NCBI GenBank assembly: GCA_035547915.1
Contig: DASZTS010000133.1
Coordinates: 1-52,088, forward strand
DNA length: 52,088 nucleotides
Source: DASSFG01 sp035547915
GTDB lineage: Bacteria; Planctomycetota; Planctomycetia; Pirellulales; JAICIG01
Direction of reading: 5' to 3'
Positions 25,899-34,580 of this stretch are shown here, in pieces. Position 1 is the stretch's first letter. Every line of letters starts with the position of its first letter. A model generated the notes under the pieces. It saw only the letters and a program-made list of their open reading frames with translations. It made no database searches and had not been told where the DNA came from. A program made the position numbers and the translations under genes.

Positions 25899-26759
25899 AT
25901 GCTACCGCCAAAAACGTTCGCCGGACGCACCTACGTCATCACGGGCGGAGGCACGGGGCTGGGACGGTCTATGGCCCACGGCTTGGCGGAGCTGGGCGCA
26001 AACATCGTCATCTGCGGCCGACGCCTGGAAGTGCTTGAGCAAACCGCCGCGGAGCTCGAGCAGGAGACGGGCGGCAAGGTGCTAGCCCAGCAGTGCGACG
26101 TGCGCAATACGGCGGAGGTCGACCGGCTCGTGGCCGCGAGCTACGAGCGTTTCGGCACCGTTCACGGACTGGTGAACAACGCGGCCGGCAATTTTATTTG
26201 CCCGACCGAACGGCTCAGTTACAACGCCGTCCACGCGGTCGTCGATATCGTGCTCTACGGTACGTTGCACTGCACGCTGGCTTTCGGCAAACGTTGGGTG
26301 GCCGAAAACACGAAAGCCGTCATCTTGAACATCGTGGCAACATACGCCACGAGTGGCTCCGGCTTTGTCGTGCCATCGGCGGTGGCAAAGGCCGGCGTGT
26401 TGGCGCTCACGCAATCGCTCGCCTCGGAGTGGGGCAAGTACGGCATTCGTTCTGTGGCCATCGCCCCCGGCCCGTTTCCCACCGAAGGCGCCTGGTCGCG
26501 GCTGATGCCCGAAGTTCTGGAACAGAAGAACTTTGGCGACGCTGCTTCGCGTATTCCCTTGGGGAGGGTGGGCGAGCACGGCGAGCTGGCCAACCTGGCC
26601 GCCTACTTACTCAGCGATTACGCCGGTTACATCAACGGCGACTGCATTCGCATCGATGGCGGAGAGTGGGTGCGTGCCGCTGGCGAGTTCAACTATCTCG
26701 AAGCCGTTTCGCCCGCCGAGTGGGACGAGATCCAGCGATCCTTGAAACCGAAAAAATAG
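25899..26759 (+). CDS. SDR oxidoreductase, 2,4-dienoyl-CoA reductase (DECR1)-like
   Basis: 286 aa. Rossmann motif ITGGGTGLGRSMA (TGxxxGxG) and NNAAGNF. The segment TYATSGSGFVVPSAVAKAG places Tyr149, Ser160 and Lys164 with the same spacing (11 and 4) as the catalytic Tyr199, Ser210 and Lys214 of mitochondrial 2,4-dienoyl-CoA reductase, rather than the usual YxxxK. Further DECR1-like stretches are EWGKYGIRSVAIAPGP and the C-terminal DGGEW. The enzyme should reduce trans-2,4-dienoyl-CoA with NADPH in beta-oxidation of unsaturated fatty acids. It is a monocistronic gene between oppositely oriented neighbours. Confidence 0.88.
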   Translation: MLPPKTFAGRTYVITGGGTGLGRSMAHGLAELGANIVICGRRLEVLEQTAAELEQETGGKVLAQQCDVRNTAEVDRLVAASYERFGTVHGLVNNAAGNFICPTERLSYNAVHAVVDIVLYGTLHCTLAFGKRWVAENTKAVILNIVATYATSGSGFVVPSAVAKAGVLALTQSLASEWGKYGIRSVAIAPGPFPTEGAWSRLMPEVLEQKNFGDAASRIPLGRVGEHGELANLAAYLLSDYAGYINGDCIRIDGGEWVRAAGEFNYLEAVSPAEWDEIQRSLKPKK

Positions 26760-26787
26760 CCGCGGCACCGCGCGAGACGCACCACGA

Positions 26788-28089
26788 TCAGGCGAACTCA
26801 TAGCCACGGCGTTGTGGACGGCTCAAGAGCGCATCTGCTTCAACGTCGTCGTCGAATCGTTCTCGTTGGGCGTTCCAACGTAGCGGGCGGCCCAGCCGCA
26901 TCGAGATGTTCGCCAGGTGGCAGGCGGTCACGGAGCGGTGTTGGCTCGCGACATCGGAGATCGGCTGCCTGCCGGTGCGAATGCAATCCAAGAACTCGCG
27001 CAGGTGAATGTAATTGGCCGTCCCCCAGCAGCGCGTGCCGTTGTCGAGACGAATGGCTGAGGCGGGGAGCGGATCGTGGGCCAGCCGCTCGACGGGCGCC
27101 CCGCTGAGCCGACCGCGGTTCACGAAGATCCGCCCTTCGTCCCCTTCGAAGAGGATTCCGTTCTTCTCTTCGCTCAACCGCACCTGCACGACAACTTCGT
27201 CTGGATAGGTGAAATCGACCGTAAATCGCCGCGGGGTGTTATAGCCGTTGGCAACCTCGGGCAGCTCGGCCCGGCCGTCGATGGCCATCGGCCCGGAACC
27301 TTCGAAATTCAAGGCCCGGTGGACAATGTCCAGATGGTGGGCCCCCCAATCGGTCATGAAGCCGCCGCTGTACTCGAACCACCAGCGGAACGGATCGTAC
27401 CGCTGCTTGCAAAACTCGGCCCACGGCGCCTGCCCAAGCCAAGCATCCCAATTCAACTCGTCTGGTGGAGGACAGATGCCGAACGGTCCGCCGGTGGCCT
27501 TCGCCGGCAGCGAGCTGGTCGGCAACGTAACTTCGACGCGGCGGACATGGCCCAGCCGGCCGTTGCGCACCAATTCGCACGCGGTGCGAAAGCGCCAGTC
27601 GCTACGTTGCTGGGTACCTACTTGCACCAGGCCGCCGGTGCGCCGCACCGCCTCGACGAGCAACTGCCCTTCTGCCACCGTGAGCGTCAGCGGCTTTTCA
27701 CAATAGACCGCTTTGCCTTTCTCTAGGGCCGCGAGCGTGATCGGCGCATGCCAATGGTCGGGAGTCGCCACAATGACGCCTTCCAGATCGTCCCGGTCCA
27801 AAAGTTCCTGGTAGTGCTCGTGCACGGCCGCGCCGCTCCACGATTCTCGGCAGAGCCGCTCGGCCCGTCCGCGATGGACATCGCACACGGCGACGAGTTT
27901 TCCGCAGCGCCGCTGCAACTCGGTCCAACGGACCGTCGAGGCCAACTGCCGGCCGCGCGCCCCACAGCCGATCAAACCGAGGCGGATCGTGTCGCGCGTC
28001 GCTGTGTGTGCGATCGCGGCCGCCGAGCCGCCGACCGTGGCGGTGGCTGACCACTTCAGGAAACGACGACGATTGAATCGGAGCGGCAT
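26788..28089 (-). CDS. Tat-exported Gfo/Idh/MocA family oxidoreductase
   Basis: 433 aa with a Tat signal (RRRFLKWSATATVGGSAAA) at the N-terminus. The NAD(P)-binding motif LGLIGCGARGRQ follows at about 36-47, and the family Lys-containing EKP motif lies in GKAVYCEKPLTL. Planctomycetes carry many such exported members, whose substrates are mostly unknown sugar-like compounds. The C-terminal domain is complete, and the length is normal for the exported subgroup (420-450). It lies 24 bp from the following minus-strand gene for a beta-propeller membrane protein and may share its transcript. Confidence 0.88.
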   Translation of the reverse strand: MPLRFNRRRFLKWSATATVGGSAAAIAHTATRDTIRLGLIGCGARGRQLASTVRWTELQRRCGKLVAVCDVHRGRAERLCRESWSGAAVHEHYQELLDRDDLEGVIVATPDHWHAPITLAALEKGKAVYCEKPLTLTVAEGQLLVEAVRRTGGLVQVGTQQRSDWRFRTACELVRNGRLGHVRRVEVTLPTSSLPAKATGGPFGICPPPDELNWDAWLGQAPWAEFCKQRYDPFRWWFEYSGGFMTDWGAHHLDIVHRALNFEGSGPMAIDGRAELPEVANGYNTPRRFTVDFTYPDEVVVQVRLSEEKNGILFEGDEGRIFVNRGRLSGAPVERLAHDPLPASAIRLDNGTRCWGTANYIHLREFLDCIRTGRQPISDVASQHRSVTACHLANISMRLGRPLRWNAQRERFDDDVEADALLSRPQRRGYEFA

Positions 28090-28113
28090 GGGATCCCTCG
28101 CCAGCGCCGCGGG

Positions 28114-29862
28114 CTAATAGGCCGGCAGCTCAAAACAGATGGCCTCGCGGTCGTTGCGTACCAACAGCAGACGACCGGCGAGCGCCGGATAATTCCAGGT
28201 CTTTTCGGCCAGCGCATCGCAACGTGCCAGCTCTCGGTGCGCCGTGGGGTCGGCGGCCACGAGCGCCAATTGGCCCGCTTCGCACTGCACACAGAGTAAG
28301 TCATCTACGAGCAGCAACTGACCATGACCGTAGCGGCCGGCCCGCCAGCGGCGAGATCCGTCGCGCAGGTCGACGCAAACAAGCACCCCCTCGTCGAGCC
28401 CATATACGAATCCGTCGAGCTCGACAGGGCTACAAAACTTCGTTTTCAGGTTCCGGCTCGTCCAGAGCGGTTCGACCGACCAGCCGTTCGCCGTCGGCTG
28501 CGCACGGACGAGCGCACATCCTCGACCGTAGCCAGTCGAAACGAACAAGCGATCGTCGCCGAGCGGCAACGGCTGCGAGCAGTTCGTGCCGGTATCATTC
28601 GTCCATGGAAACGTCCACAACACATCGCCGGTCGAGACGTCGTGGGCCGCGAGGCCCGCCTGAGTGAGGATCATGATCTGGGGTCGGCCGCCCAGAGTGC
28701 AGACCAGCGGCGAGCCGTAACCGGCCGGATCGTCGCCGGCGTGCCAGGCGGGCCGGCCACTGTGCCTGTCGTAGGCGACGAGCGACCGCCCAGATCCGCC
28801 GACGCTCACCACCACCAGGTCACCCACGACGAGCGGAGAGCCGCTCAACCCGTGGTATAGGTTGCCGGTGTGGTGCTCGGCCAATACATCCACCGACCAA
28901 TATCGCTCGCCGGTCTTCGCGTCGAGGCAATTCAATAGGCCGGTCGCGCCGAGTGAGTAGACACGGCCGTCGCGCACTGCGGGCGTGGCTCGCGGACCGT
29001 CACCGACGGTCGCAGACGTGAAACAAACCGGGTCGGCATGCACCCAACACTCGTGCCCCGTCGCTGCCTGATAACAGACGACCGATTCTTCCGAATCGCG
29101 CTGCTCTTGTGTGAAGGCGTAGCCGCCCGCCACGGCAAAACCGCCCCATCCTTTGCCTATGTTCCGTCGCCACAACAAACGAGGCGCATGCGACGACCAA
29201 CCTGATCGCAGCTTTACGCCGCGCACCACGCCCGACCCATCGTCACCGCGGAAGGCCGGGAAATCTTGCTGGATGGCCGGGGATAGATCGTGCGGCTTGG
29301 CCCTCTGCTCCGCGACCGGCAGCGACGCCGCGCTCACTACGGACTCGAATCGCCAGCCGACAATCGGCCGACCGTTGCCGTCGAGGCCGCCACAATCGAC
29401 AACCGCGGCGCTCAGGAGTAGCGGAATGAGCGAGAACGCCAATTGTTTCACACAGCGCGGCCATGCTGCTTTGGTGAGCCACAGGTGAGCGGCGCACGCC
29501 AGCGAGATGGTCGTCGACAGGTAGATCACCACGACACCCGGCGCCGACAGGTCCGAGACCTGCCACACCCAACAGCCCGAGTGGACGAAACACCAGCCGG
29601 CGACCAGCGCCATGCTCATCGCACCAAGCCTCGGTCGCGCGTCCCAAGGTAGCCACCGCGACAGCGCCGCGACGACCGCCACCAACACCAGAACCATGAG
29701 TGGCCAATACGGCCGGGCGGACAGCCCAAAGGCGAACCAGCGCGCAAGAGCGCCCGACCAGGCGAGAGGAACGCCGACAAATAGGGCAACGAGCCAGACG
29801 GTCCACCCGGCCGCCAACAGCAGTCGGCGTATCGGCCCGTTTTGGCTCATCGGCGTACCCAT
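28114..29862 (-). CDS. Membrane protein with PQQ-like beta-propeller
   Basis: 582 aa. The first 170 residues contain about five hydrophobic helices (for example LLLAAGWTVWLVALFVG, YWPLMVLVLVAVVAAL, GVVVIYLSTTISLACA). The remaining 400 residues are periplasmic PQQ-enzyme-like repeats such as VCYQAATGHECW, LNCLDAKTGERYWS, VAYDRHSGRPAWH and AHDVSTGDVLWT. The quinone-binding residues of true quinoprotein dehydrogenases are not evident, so a scaffold or sensor role is as likely as catalysis. Start ATG at 29862; an in-frame ATG at 29850 is an alternative. It precedes the Gfo/Idh/MocA gene on the same strand. Confidence 0.85.
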   Translation of the reverse strand: MGTPMSQNGPIRRLLLAAGWTVWLVALFVGVPLAWSGALARWFAFGLSARPYWPLMVLVLVAVVAALSRWLPWDARPRLGAMSMALVAGWCFVHSGCWVWQVSDLSAPGVVVIYLSTTISLACAAHLWLTKAAWPRCVKQLAFSLIPLLLSAAVVDCGGLDGNGRPIVGWRFESVVSAASLPVAEQRAKPHDLSPAIQQDFPAFRGDDGSGVVRGVKLRSGWSSHAPRLLWRRNIGKGWGGFAVAGGYAFTQEQRDSEESVVCYQAATGHECWVHADPVCFTSATVGDGPRATPAVRDGRVYSLGATGLLNCLDAKTGERYWSVDVLAEHHTGNLYHGLSGSPLVVGDLVVVSVGGSGRSLVAYDRHSGRPAWHAGDDPAGYGSPLVCTLGGRPQIMILTQAGLAAHDVSTGDVLWTFPWTNDTGTNCSQPLPLGDDRLFVSTGYGRGCALVRAQPTANGWSVEPLWTSRNLKTKFCSPVELDGFVYGLDEGVLVCVDLRDGSRRWRAGRYGHGQLLLVDDLLCVQCEAGQLALVAADPTAHRELARCDALAEKTWNYPALAGRLLLVRNDREAICFELPAY

Positions 29863-30570
29863 TTACGATCGGCGGTCTGGAGCAGTCGAGTTCGATACCA
29901 TTTGCGGCCAAACGGGGCAAGTGCGGTACGGTCGACCAAGGGAGCCATTCGGGATACCAGTCAGGGGCCCCATCCACAGACGGGCCAGAACTCCGATTTG
30001 CCACGCTGCCGAACAACTGCAAAATCGATCGCCCGTGACGCTATTCGTCCGCTTTGGTCGTTTGCTTACCTTGTACGGAATCAAGGATTTGGGGACGCAC
30101 AAAATCGACGAATCGCGGATTTCTCACTTGGCAAGGCTTTCGCGGCGCCCTGCTACCTCGGCACTTTGATTGAATGCGCAGGCGCGACGCCGATCACCCA
30201 CCGATAAGGCAATTCTGGCGCTACTGGCTGATTTGAAACAGTGCGGTATGCTGAGAAGGTAACCCTGGGGGTTTGGAGAGGCGAGTTTGGCCGTTCGCGG
30301 CCGAAAAGCAAAGAGAGCCGCGACGGGGGAATTAGCATGTGGGCGGCCGGTGGTAGAGCGAAGAGCGGCCAAGTGCTACGGTGCCACAGACGAGCGCGGG
30401 CTCGCGGCCGTCCACAAGATAATACACATTAACGACCTGCACACCATGATGGCCTACTTGCCGGCACTCGACCACACAACGCGCTCCCACCAATACAGCG
30501 GTAGGCAGATTCGGCCCGCCGATCTGGCCGGCCAGGTGGCGAAAGACGTGGTCGCGTAGGGGGGCCGCTT
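29863..30570. other. 708-bp intergenic region, no supported gene
   Basis: Between the divergent beta-propeller gene and the second hldE. Short open frames on both strands lack family features and good ribosome-binding sites. A frame ending at 30559 (about 90 codons, or 38 from an internal ATG) just before hldE is the only one worth a look, but its composition is not convincing. A perfect GGCCG-TTCG-CGGCC hairpin lies at 30289-30302. GTAGGGGGG at 30557-30565 is the hldE ribosome-binding site. No clear promoter was found. Confidence 0.5.
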
Positions 30571-32007
30571 ATGTCATCCGTGCGTGAATTCGAGGGGCGC
30601 GTGGCGGCGCTGGTGTTCGGGGACGTGATGCTCGACCGCCGCATCGCCGGGCAGGTCAATCGCATCTCGCCCGAAGCACCCGTGCCCGTGTTGAACGTGA
30701 ACCAAGAGCACGCCTGCCCTGGCGGCGCGGGACATGTCGCCGCCTCGTTGGCGGGACTGGGTTGTCAGGTCACCGTGGCCGGCGTGGTGGGCGACGATAC
30801 CGACGGTCGGACGCTGCTCGACCTGCTGCGGCAAAACTCGCTCTTCAAGGACGAACTGCTCGTACACGCGGGTGCCACTACCGTTTGCAAAACTCGCATC
30901 GTGGCGGGCACGCATCAGCAACTGGCCCGTCTCGACCGCGAGGGACCGCGACCGCTGCTCACGGCCGGCGCGGAGCGCATGGCCGAGCGACTTTTCTCGC
31001 AGATCGCCCGGCACGGCGTGGTAGTTGTGGCCGACTACGACAAGGGGACGGTCAGCGAAGATCTCGCGCAGCGGCTGATCCGGCGGTGTCGGGAGTTGGG
31101 CGTGCCCTGCCTGGTCGACGGCAAGAAGCACGATTTTGCGGCCTACGCTGGCGCGACGCTGCTGGCCCCCAACCAAATGGAAGTAGAACGGGCCGTCGGT
31201 CGGCGGTTGAAAGGCGATGCCGAGATCGCGACCGTGGCCGAGGAACTGCGTCAAAAGCTCCAGCTCGACTACATGGTTGTCACGCGCGGGGCCGACGGGC
31301 TGACGGTCGCTTCGGCCGACGGTGCGATACACGTCCCGGCCCAAGCGCGAGAGGTGGCCGACGTCACGGGCGCGGGCGATACCGTCGTCGCCGTGCTGGC
31401 CGCTTGCATGGCGGCCGGCTGGCCGATCGAAGAAGCCTGTCGGGTGTCGGTGCTCGCGGCGGGAATCGCAGTGAGCAAGCCCGGCACCTACGTGGTGCAT
31501 GTGGCGGAACTCGAATCGGTCCACCGCGGCATTTCGCCCAAAGTGGTCGATTGGAACGGCGCGAAAAAGCTAGTGCAAGCCGCCCAACAGCATGGCAAGC
31601 GGGTCGTGTTCACGAACGGATGTTTCGACATCCTGCACGCCGGACACCTGTCGTGCCTCGAGCGATCGCGTCAACTCGGCGACATGCTCGTGGTCGGCTT
31701 GAATTCCGATTCGTCGGTGCGGGCCCTGAAGGGACCATCGCGGCCGGTCATCTCCCACGACCATCGCGCCGCCCTATTGGCCGGCCTGGCCTGTGTCGAC
31801 GTCGTAGTCGTGTTCGAAGAGGAGCGGCCGGAAGCACTCGTCCGCCACGTAGCTCCCGACATCCTGGTGAAAGGGAGCGACTATTCGCCGGAACAGATCG
31901 CCGGCGCCGAATTCGTGATGAGCCGCGGCGGAAAGGTCGTCACACTGCCACTCGTGCCCGGCCTCAGCACCTCGAACATCCTGGCCACCCAGCGCACCGA
32001 GCGTTGA
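30571..32007 (+). CDS. hldE: Second bifunctional HldE (heptose kinase / adenylyltransferase)
   Basis: 478 aa, close to the E. coli HldE length. Kinase part: VFGDVMLDR near the start, a GGAGHVAASL variant of the usual GGAANVA, and the catalytic TGAGDTVV. Adenylyltransferase part: VVFTNGCFDILHAGHLSCL with HxGH. It is complete and clearly different from the copy at 12310, so it is an old paralogue or separately acquired rather than a recent duplication. A strong purine-rich ribosome-binding site precedes it. Neighbours are methyltransferases, a GT9 glycosyltransferase and a sulfotransferase, so it may feed heptose into a second surface glycan. Confidence 0.92.
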   Translation: MSSVREFEGRVAALVFGDVMLDRRIAGQVNRISPEAPVPVLNVNQEHACPGGAGHVAASLAGLGCQVTVAGVVGDDTDGRTLLDLLRQNSLFKDELLVHAGATTVCKTRIVAGTHQQLARLDREGPRPLLTAGAERMAERLFSQIARHGVVVVADYDKGTVSEDLAQRLIRRCRELGVPCLVDGKKHDFAAYAGATLLAPNQMEVERAVGRRLKGDAEIATVAEELRQKLQLDYMVVTRGADGLTVASADGAIHVPAQAREVADVTGAGDTVVAVLAACMAAGWPIEEACRVSVLAAGIAVSKPGTYVVHVAELESVHRGISPKVVDWNGAKKLVQAAQQHGKRVVFTNGCFDILHAGHLSCLERSRQLGDMLVVGLNSDSSVRALKGPSRPVISHDHRAALLAGLACVDVVVVFEEERPEALVRHVAPDILVKGSDYSPEQIAGAEFVMSRGGKVVTLPLVPGLSTSNILATQRTER

Positions 32008-32060
32008 GGCCCGCGGCACAATCGGCGTTCCGCCGCGGAGCCGATAAGTTCAGAGCCTCA

Positions 32061-32693
32061 TCAATCGGGGCTGTTAACCTTCCGCACCACGAACTCGATG
32101 GCCGATTCGGAAATGTAAGCGGCAGTGGTTTGGTCGACATGCGAGAGAGCACTCAGGAAGCCGCCGTCGAGCAACTCGATCTTGACGACCCGCGCGGTCT
32201 CAGGAAGGGTCTTCAATAAATCAAGCAGATTGCGGGAGACAGGAGACCAAGATCGTCGCTTATCGATAGTGAACGAGCATTTGTGGTCCTCGTTGTACCT
32301 GCTCGGCCAAACTCGCTGCTCGTAGAGATCTTCGTCGGGAATGAGCACGACCATGTGTCCGAACGGTTTGATTACTCGGAACCAGTTGTGCAGTGCTTCG
32401 ACCGGATCGTGCATGTGTTCCAGGCAATGGCTGGAATGGAGGAACTCGTAGGAGTTATCGTTGATGCCCGTCAACAATTGAGCATCGCCATCCGCCAGGT
32501 CCCATTCGCGACAACTGCGCATCGAGGGGAATTGGTTTTTGTACTGCCCTAGAGGATCGCGGCCGCTACCGATGTCGATGCCGTCACCGACAAAAAAGTG
32601 TGACGCGTACGCGTGCTGATGAATACGCCGCATCACCGCCTTGCCGCAACCGAGCATTTCGTCGTCCCCTGATTCTTGTTTGTCTGGCCTCAT
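32061..32693 (-). CDS. Class I SAM-dependent methyltransferase
   Basis: 210 aa if started at the ATG at 32693 (MRPDKQESGDD). The frame stays open to 32885, but the added residues look noncoding. SAM-binding motif I appears as GDGIDIGSGRDPLG, with HSSHCLEHMHDPVEAL as the characteristic methyltransf_11-type post-motif and FGHMVVLIPDEDLYE downstream. The substrate is unknown. The setting among HldE, GT9 and sulfotransferase genes suggests O-methylation of a glycan. It is encoded opposite to its neighbours and converges on hldE. Confidence 0.8.
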   Translation of the reverse strand: MRPDKQESGDDEMLGCGKAVMRRIHQHAYASHFFVGDGIDIGSGRDPLGQYKNQFPSMRSCREWDLADGDAQLLTGINDNSYEFLHSSHCLEHMHDPVEALHNWFRVIKPFGHMVVLIPDEDLYEQRVWPSRYNEDHKCSFTIDKRRSWSPVSRNLLDLLKTLPETARVVKIELLDGGFLSALSHVDQTTAAYISESAIEFVVRKVNSPD

Positions 32694-33004
32694 GCCCTGC
32701 TGAATCGATTTGGTGTCGATGGTAGTCGTGGAAAGAATATCGGGCAAGCGAACGTGTGTTGCGGCAGCGATTCCATTTGAAGTCGAATCACATCCCGGAT
32801 CGTTGTCACCTGCACGGTTGCGCAAGGAGGAACAGATCTTGTTCCGCGCATAACAACCCGGCAATCGCTTGGCAGCGTAAGCCATGCGGCGTAGATTGGG
32901 AGTGCTGATAGGTTACCAAGGTTGTCCAGCGACACGTTCATGCCCATTTCCATCGATGACGTCGCCTCGCTGCGACGAAACATCCGCAGCGTCGGTGCCT
33001 CGCC
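32694..33004. other. 311-bp divergent intergenic region with a short upstream frame
   Basis: Separates the minus-strand methyltransferase from the plus-strand GT9 gene. A 25-codon frame runs from the ATG at 32940 to the TGA at 33015-33017 (MPISIDDVASLRRNIRSVG...). It overlaps the GT9 start by 13 bp. The GT9 ATG has no visible ribosome-binding site, so the short frame could couple its translation, or it could be chance. No clear promoter pair was found. Confidence 0.35.
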
Positions 33005-33877
33005 ATGCCGAGACTGAATACGACCGACGGCTACAAGGCGGTTGGCGACATGGTGCTCCTTTCTTGGCTAGCCGAGGGTGCGCGCGGCTCGAGCGATCCG
33101 ATCAACTTTTACGCGACTCGCGACGGAAACTATAACCTGCTCAAAATGATGGGGCAGGACGTCAGCGACGACCCAAGCGACACCGGTATCGGTTTGTGGC
33201 AGGTTTACAAGAACGAAGTCAAAGACGCAGGCCGCAAGCCCCGAATCGACTACTTGCGTGAATTCCTAGGAATCAAAACCGGCTATCGCCGCCCGCGGTT
33301 TTCGTTTTCCGAAGCCGACTTACAGTGGGCGCAGCAGACCCACAAAGATCATGGCAAGGATCTCGTATTGCTCTTCCCGCAGACACTTTGGAAATGCCGC
33401 GAATGGCCGACCTGCTACTGGGTCGAGCTTTCCTGGATGCTCAAAGCGCGCGGTGTCTCCGTCTTGGTCGTGTTGAAAGACAGGGAACAGGGACTGACGA
33501 ATGTGCCGCGCGTGATCTGGGGTTTCGATATCTCCAAGGTGGCGGCTCTGATCAGCCTTTCTTCGCTCGTCGTAGTCAATGACAGCGGCGCGGCACATCT
33601 GGCCGGAGCGATGGGAATTCCCACGATCGCCCTCTGCGGGCCAACACGACCCGATTGCGCGTTTCACCATATGCCTGAAATCATCACCCTTACGCCCAGT
33701 GGCCCTCCAGACTGTGCTGGGTGCCACTTTCAACCGCCGTACAGAGCGGCCTGCGACATCGGTTGCCAGGTCCTGTACGCCCTGCAGCCTCACGTGGTGC
33801 TGGGTCGGATCGCGGCCGAGTTGGCCCTGATAGCGAACCGTCCCAAAATAGCGCCGGGCGACCTCCAGAACCGTTAA
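33005..33877 (+). CDS. Glycosyltransferase family 9 (heptosyltransferase-like)
   Basis: 290 aa. The N-terminal glycine motif appears as GYKAVGDMVLLSWLAEGARG, and the conserved C-terminal donor region as VVVNDSGAAHLAGAMGIPTIALCGPT, a standard GT9 signature. A Cys-rich tail (CAGCHFQPPYRAACDIGC) recalls WaaF-type enzymes. It is shorter than WaaF (about 350) and the acceptor half is divergent. It probably transfers heptose or a related sugar supplied by the adjacent HldE. The next gene starts 10 bp later. Confidence 0.82.
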   Translation: MPRLNTTDGYKAVGDMVLLSWLAEGARGSSDPINFYATRDGNYNLLKMMGQDVSDDPSDTGIGLWQVYKNEVKDAGRKPRIDYLREFLGIKTGYRRPRFSFSEADLQWAQQTHKDHGKDLVLLFPQTLWKCREWPTCYWVELSWMLKARGVSVLVVLKDREQGLTNVPRVIWGFDISKVAALISLSSLVVVNDSGAAHLAGAMGIPTIALCGPTRPDCAFHHMPEIITLTPSGPPDCAGCHFQPPYRAACDIGCQVLYALQPHVVLGRIAAELALIANRPKIAPGDLQNR

Positions 33878-33887
33878 CGGAGTTGCG

Positions 33888-34520
33888 ATGCACCTTTGGC
33901 AAAAGATCGTCGACGAACAAAAGCTGGGCGCCCACTCGGAACCGAACATCCACCCACATGCCCCAGAGGAATATGCTCAGCTCTTTCATTGCGCCGGCGA
34001 CGCCACGACTGAGCTCGAATACCTAAACTTGATCCATGCGCTCGTCTTCGCGACGAAGCCAGAGTGTTTGCTCGAAACTGGGTCGTGGCGCGGCATGGGC
34101 ACGCTAGCCATAGCCTCGGCCATCGCCGCCAATGGGTTCGGCAAGCTCTATAGCATCGACTTGAAGCCTGCCGATGAGCTGCGCACGAATCTGAAAAAAT
34201 ACGGGCTGTCCGAGCAGGTCGAAGTTGTGGCGAATCATTCCATCACGTTCTGCGTGAACTGGACGGGTGCGCCGTTCGACTTCGCGTTTTTCGATTCCGA
34301 CGTGCATTGCCGGGCGCGCGAGCATGACATTCTCAGACGGCGAGGCAAGCTTGCACCGGGGGCTGTGTGCGTGTTTCACGACACGAGCGCCATCCGGCAC
34401 GGCGTCGACACGAGTTTCGACTTCATTCGCTACACCGAAGCCGCCCCGGGCCTGACCTTTCCTCTCTCACGCGGATTAAAAGTGGTTCAGGATCCACCTT
34501 TCCAATTCCCTTATCCTTGA
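33888..34520 (+). CDS. Class I SAM-dependent methyltransferase (Methyltransf_24 type)
   Basis: 210 aa, 10 bp after the GT9 gene and so in its operon. Motif I is CLLETGSWRGMGTLAIA, motif II KLYSIDLKPADELRTNL, then DFAFFDSDVHCRARE and GAVCVFHDTS, the pattern of Methyltransf_24-like enzymes often found with glycan genes. The target is probably a sugar hydroxyl. No membrane segment is present. Confidence 0.8.
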   Translation: MHLWQKIVDEQKLGAHSEPNIHPHAPEEYAQLFHCAGDATTELEYLNLIHALVFATKPECLLETGSWRGMGTLAIASAIAANGFGKLYSIDLKPADELRTNLKKYGLSEQVEVVANHSITFCVNWTGAPFDFAFFDSDVHCRAREHDILRRRGKLAPGAVCVFHDTSAIRHGVDTSFDFIRYTEAAPGLTFPLSRGLKVVQDPPFQFPYP

Positions 34521-34580
34521 GCGCATCGCAGAGCGCGGGGAACGCAAAGCGGGCAAGGTCATTGCGGCCTCTGCCGCCCG

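Noticed and set aside
30287..30559. 90-codon frame before the second hldE
   Set aside because: No ribosome-binding site, no family features and mixed noncoding-like composition; kept only as a note in the intergenic entry.
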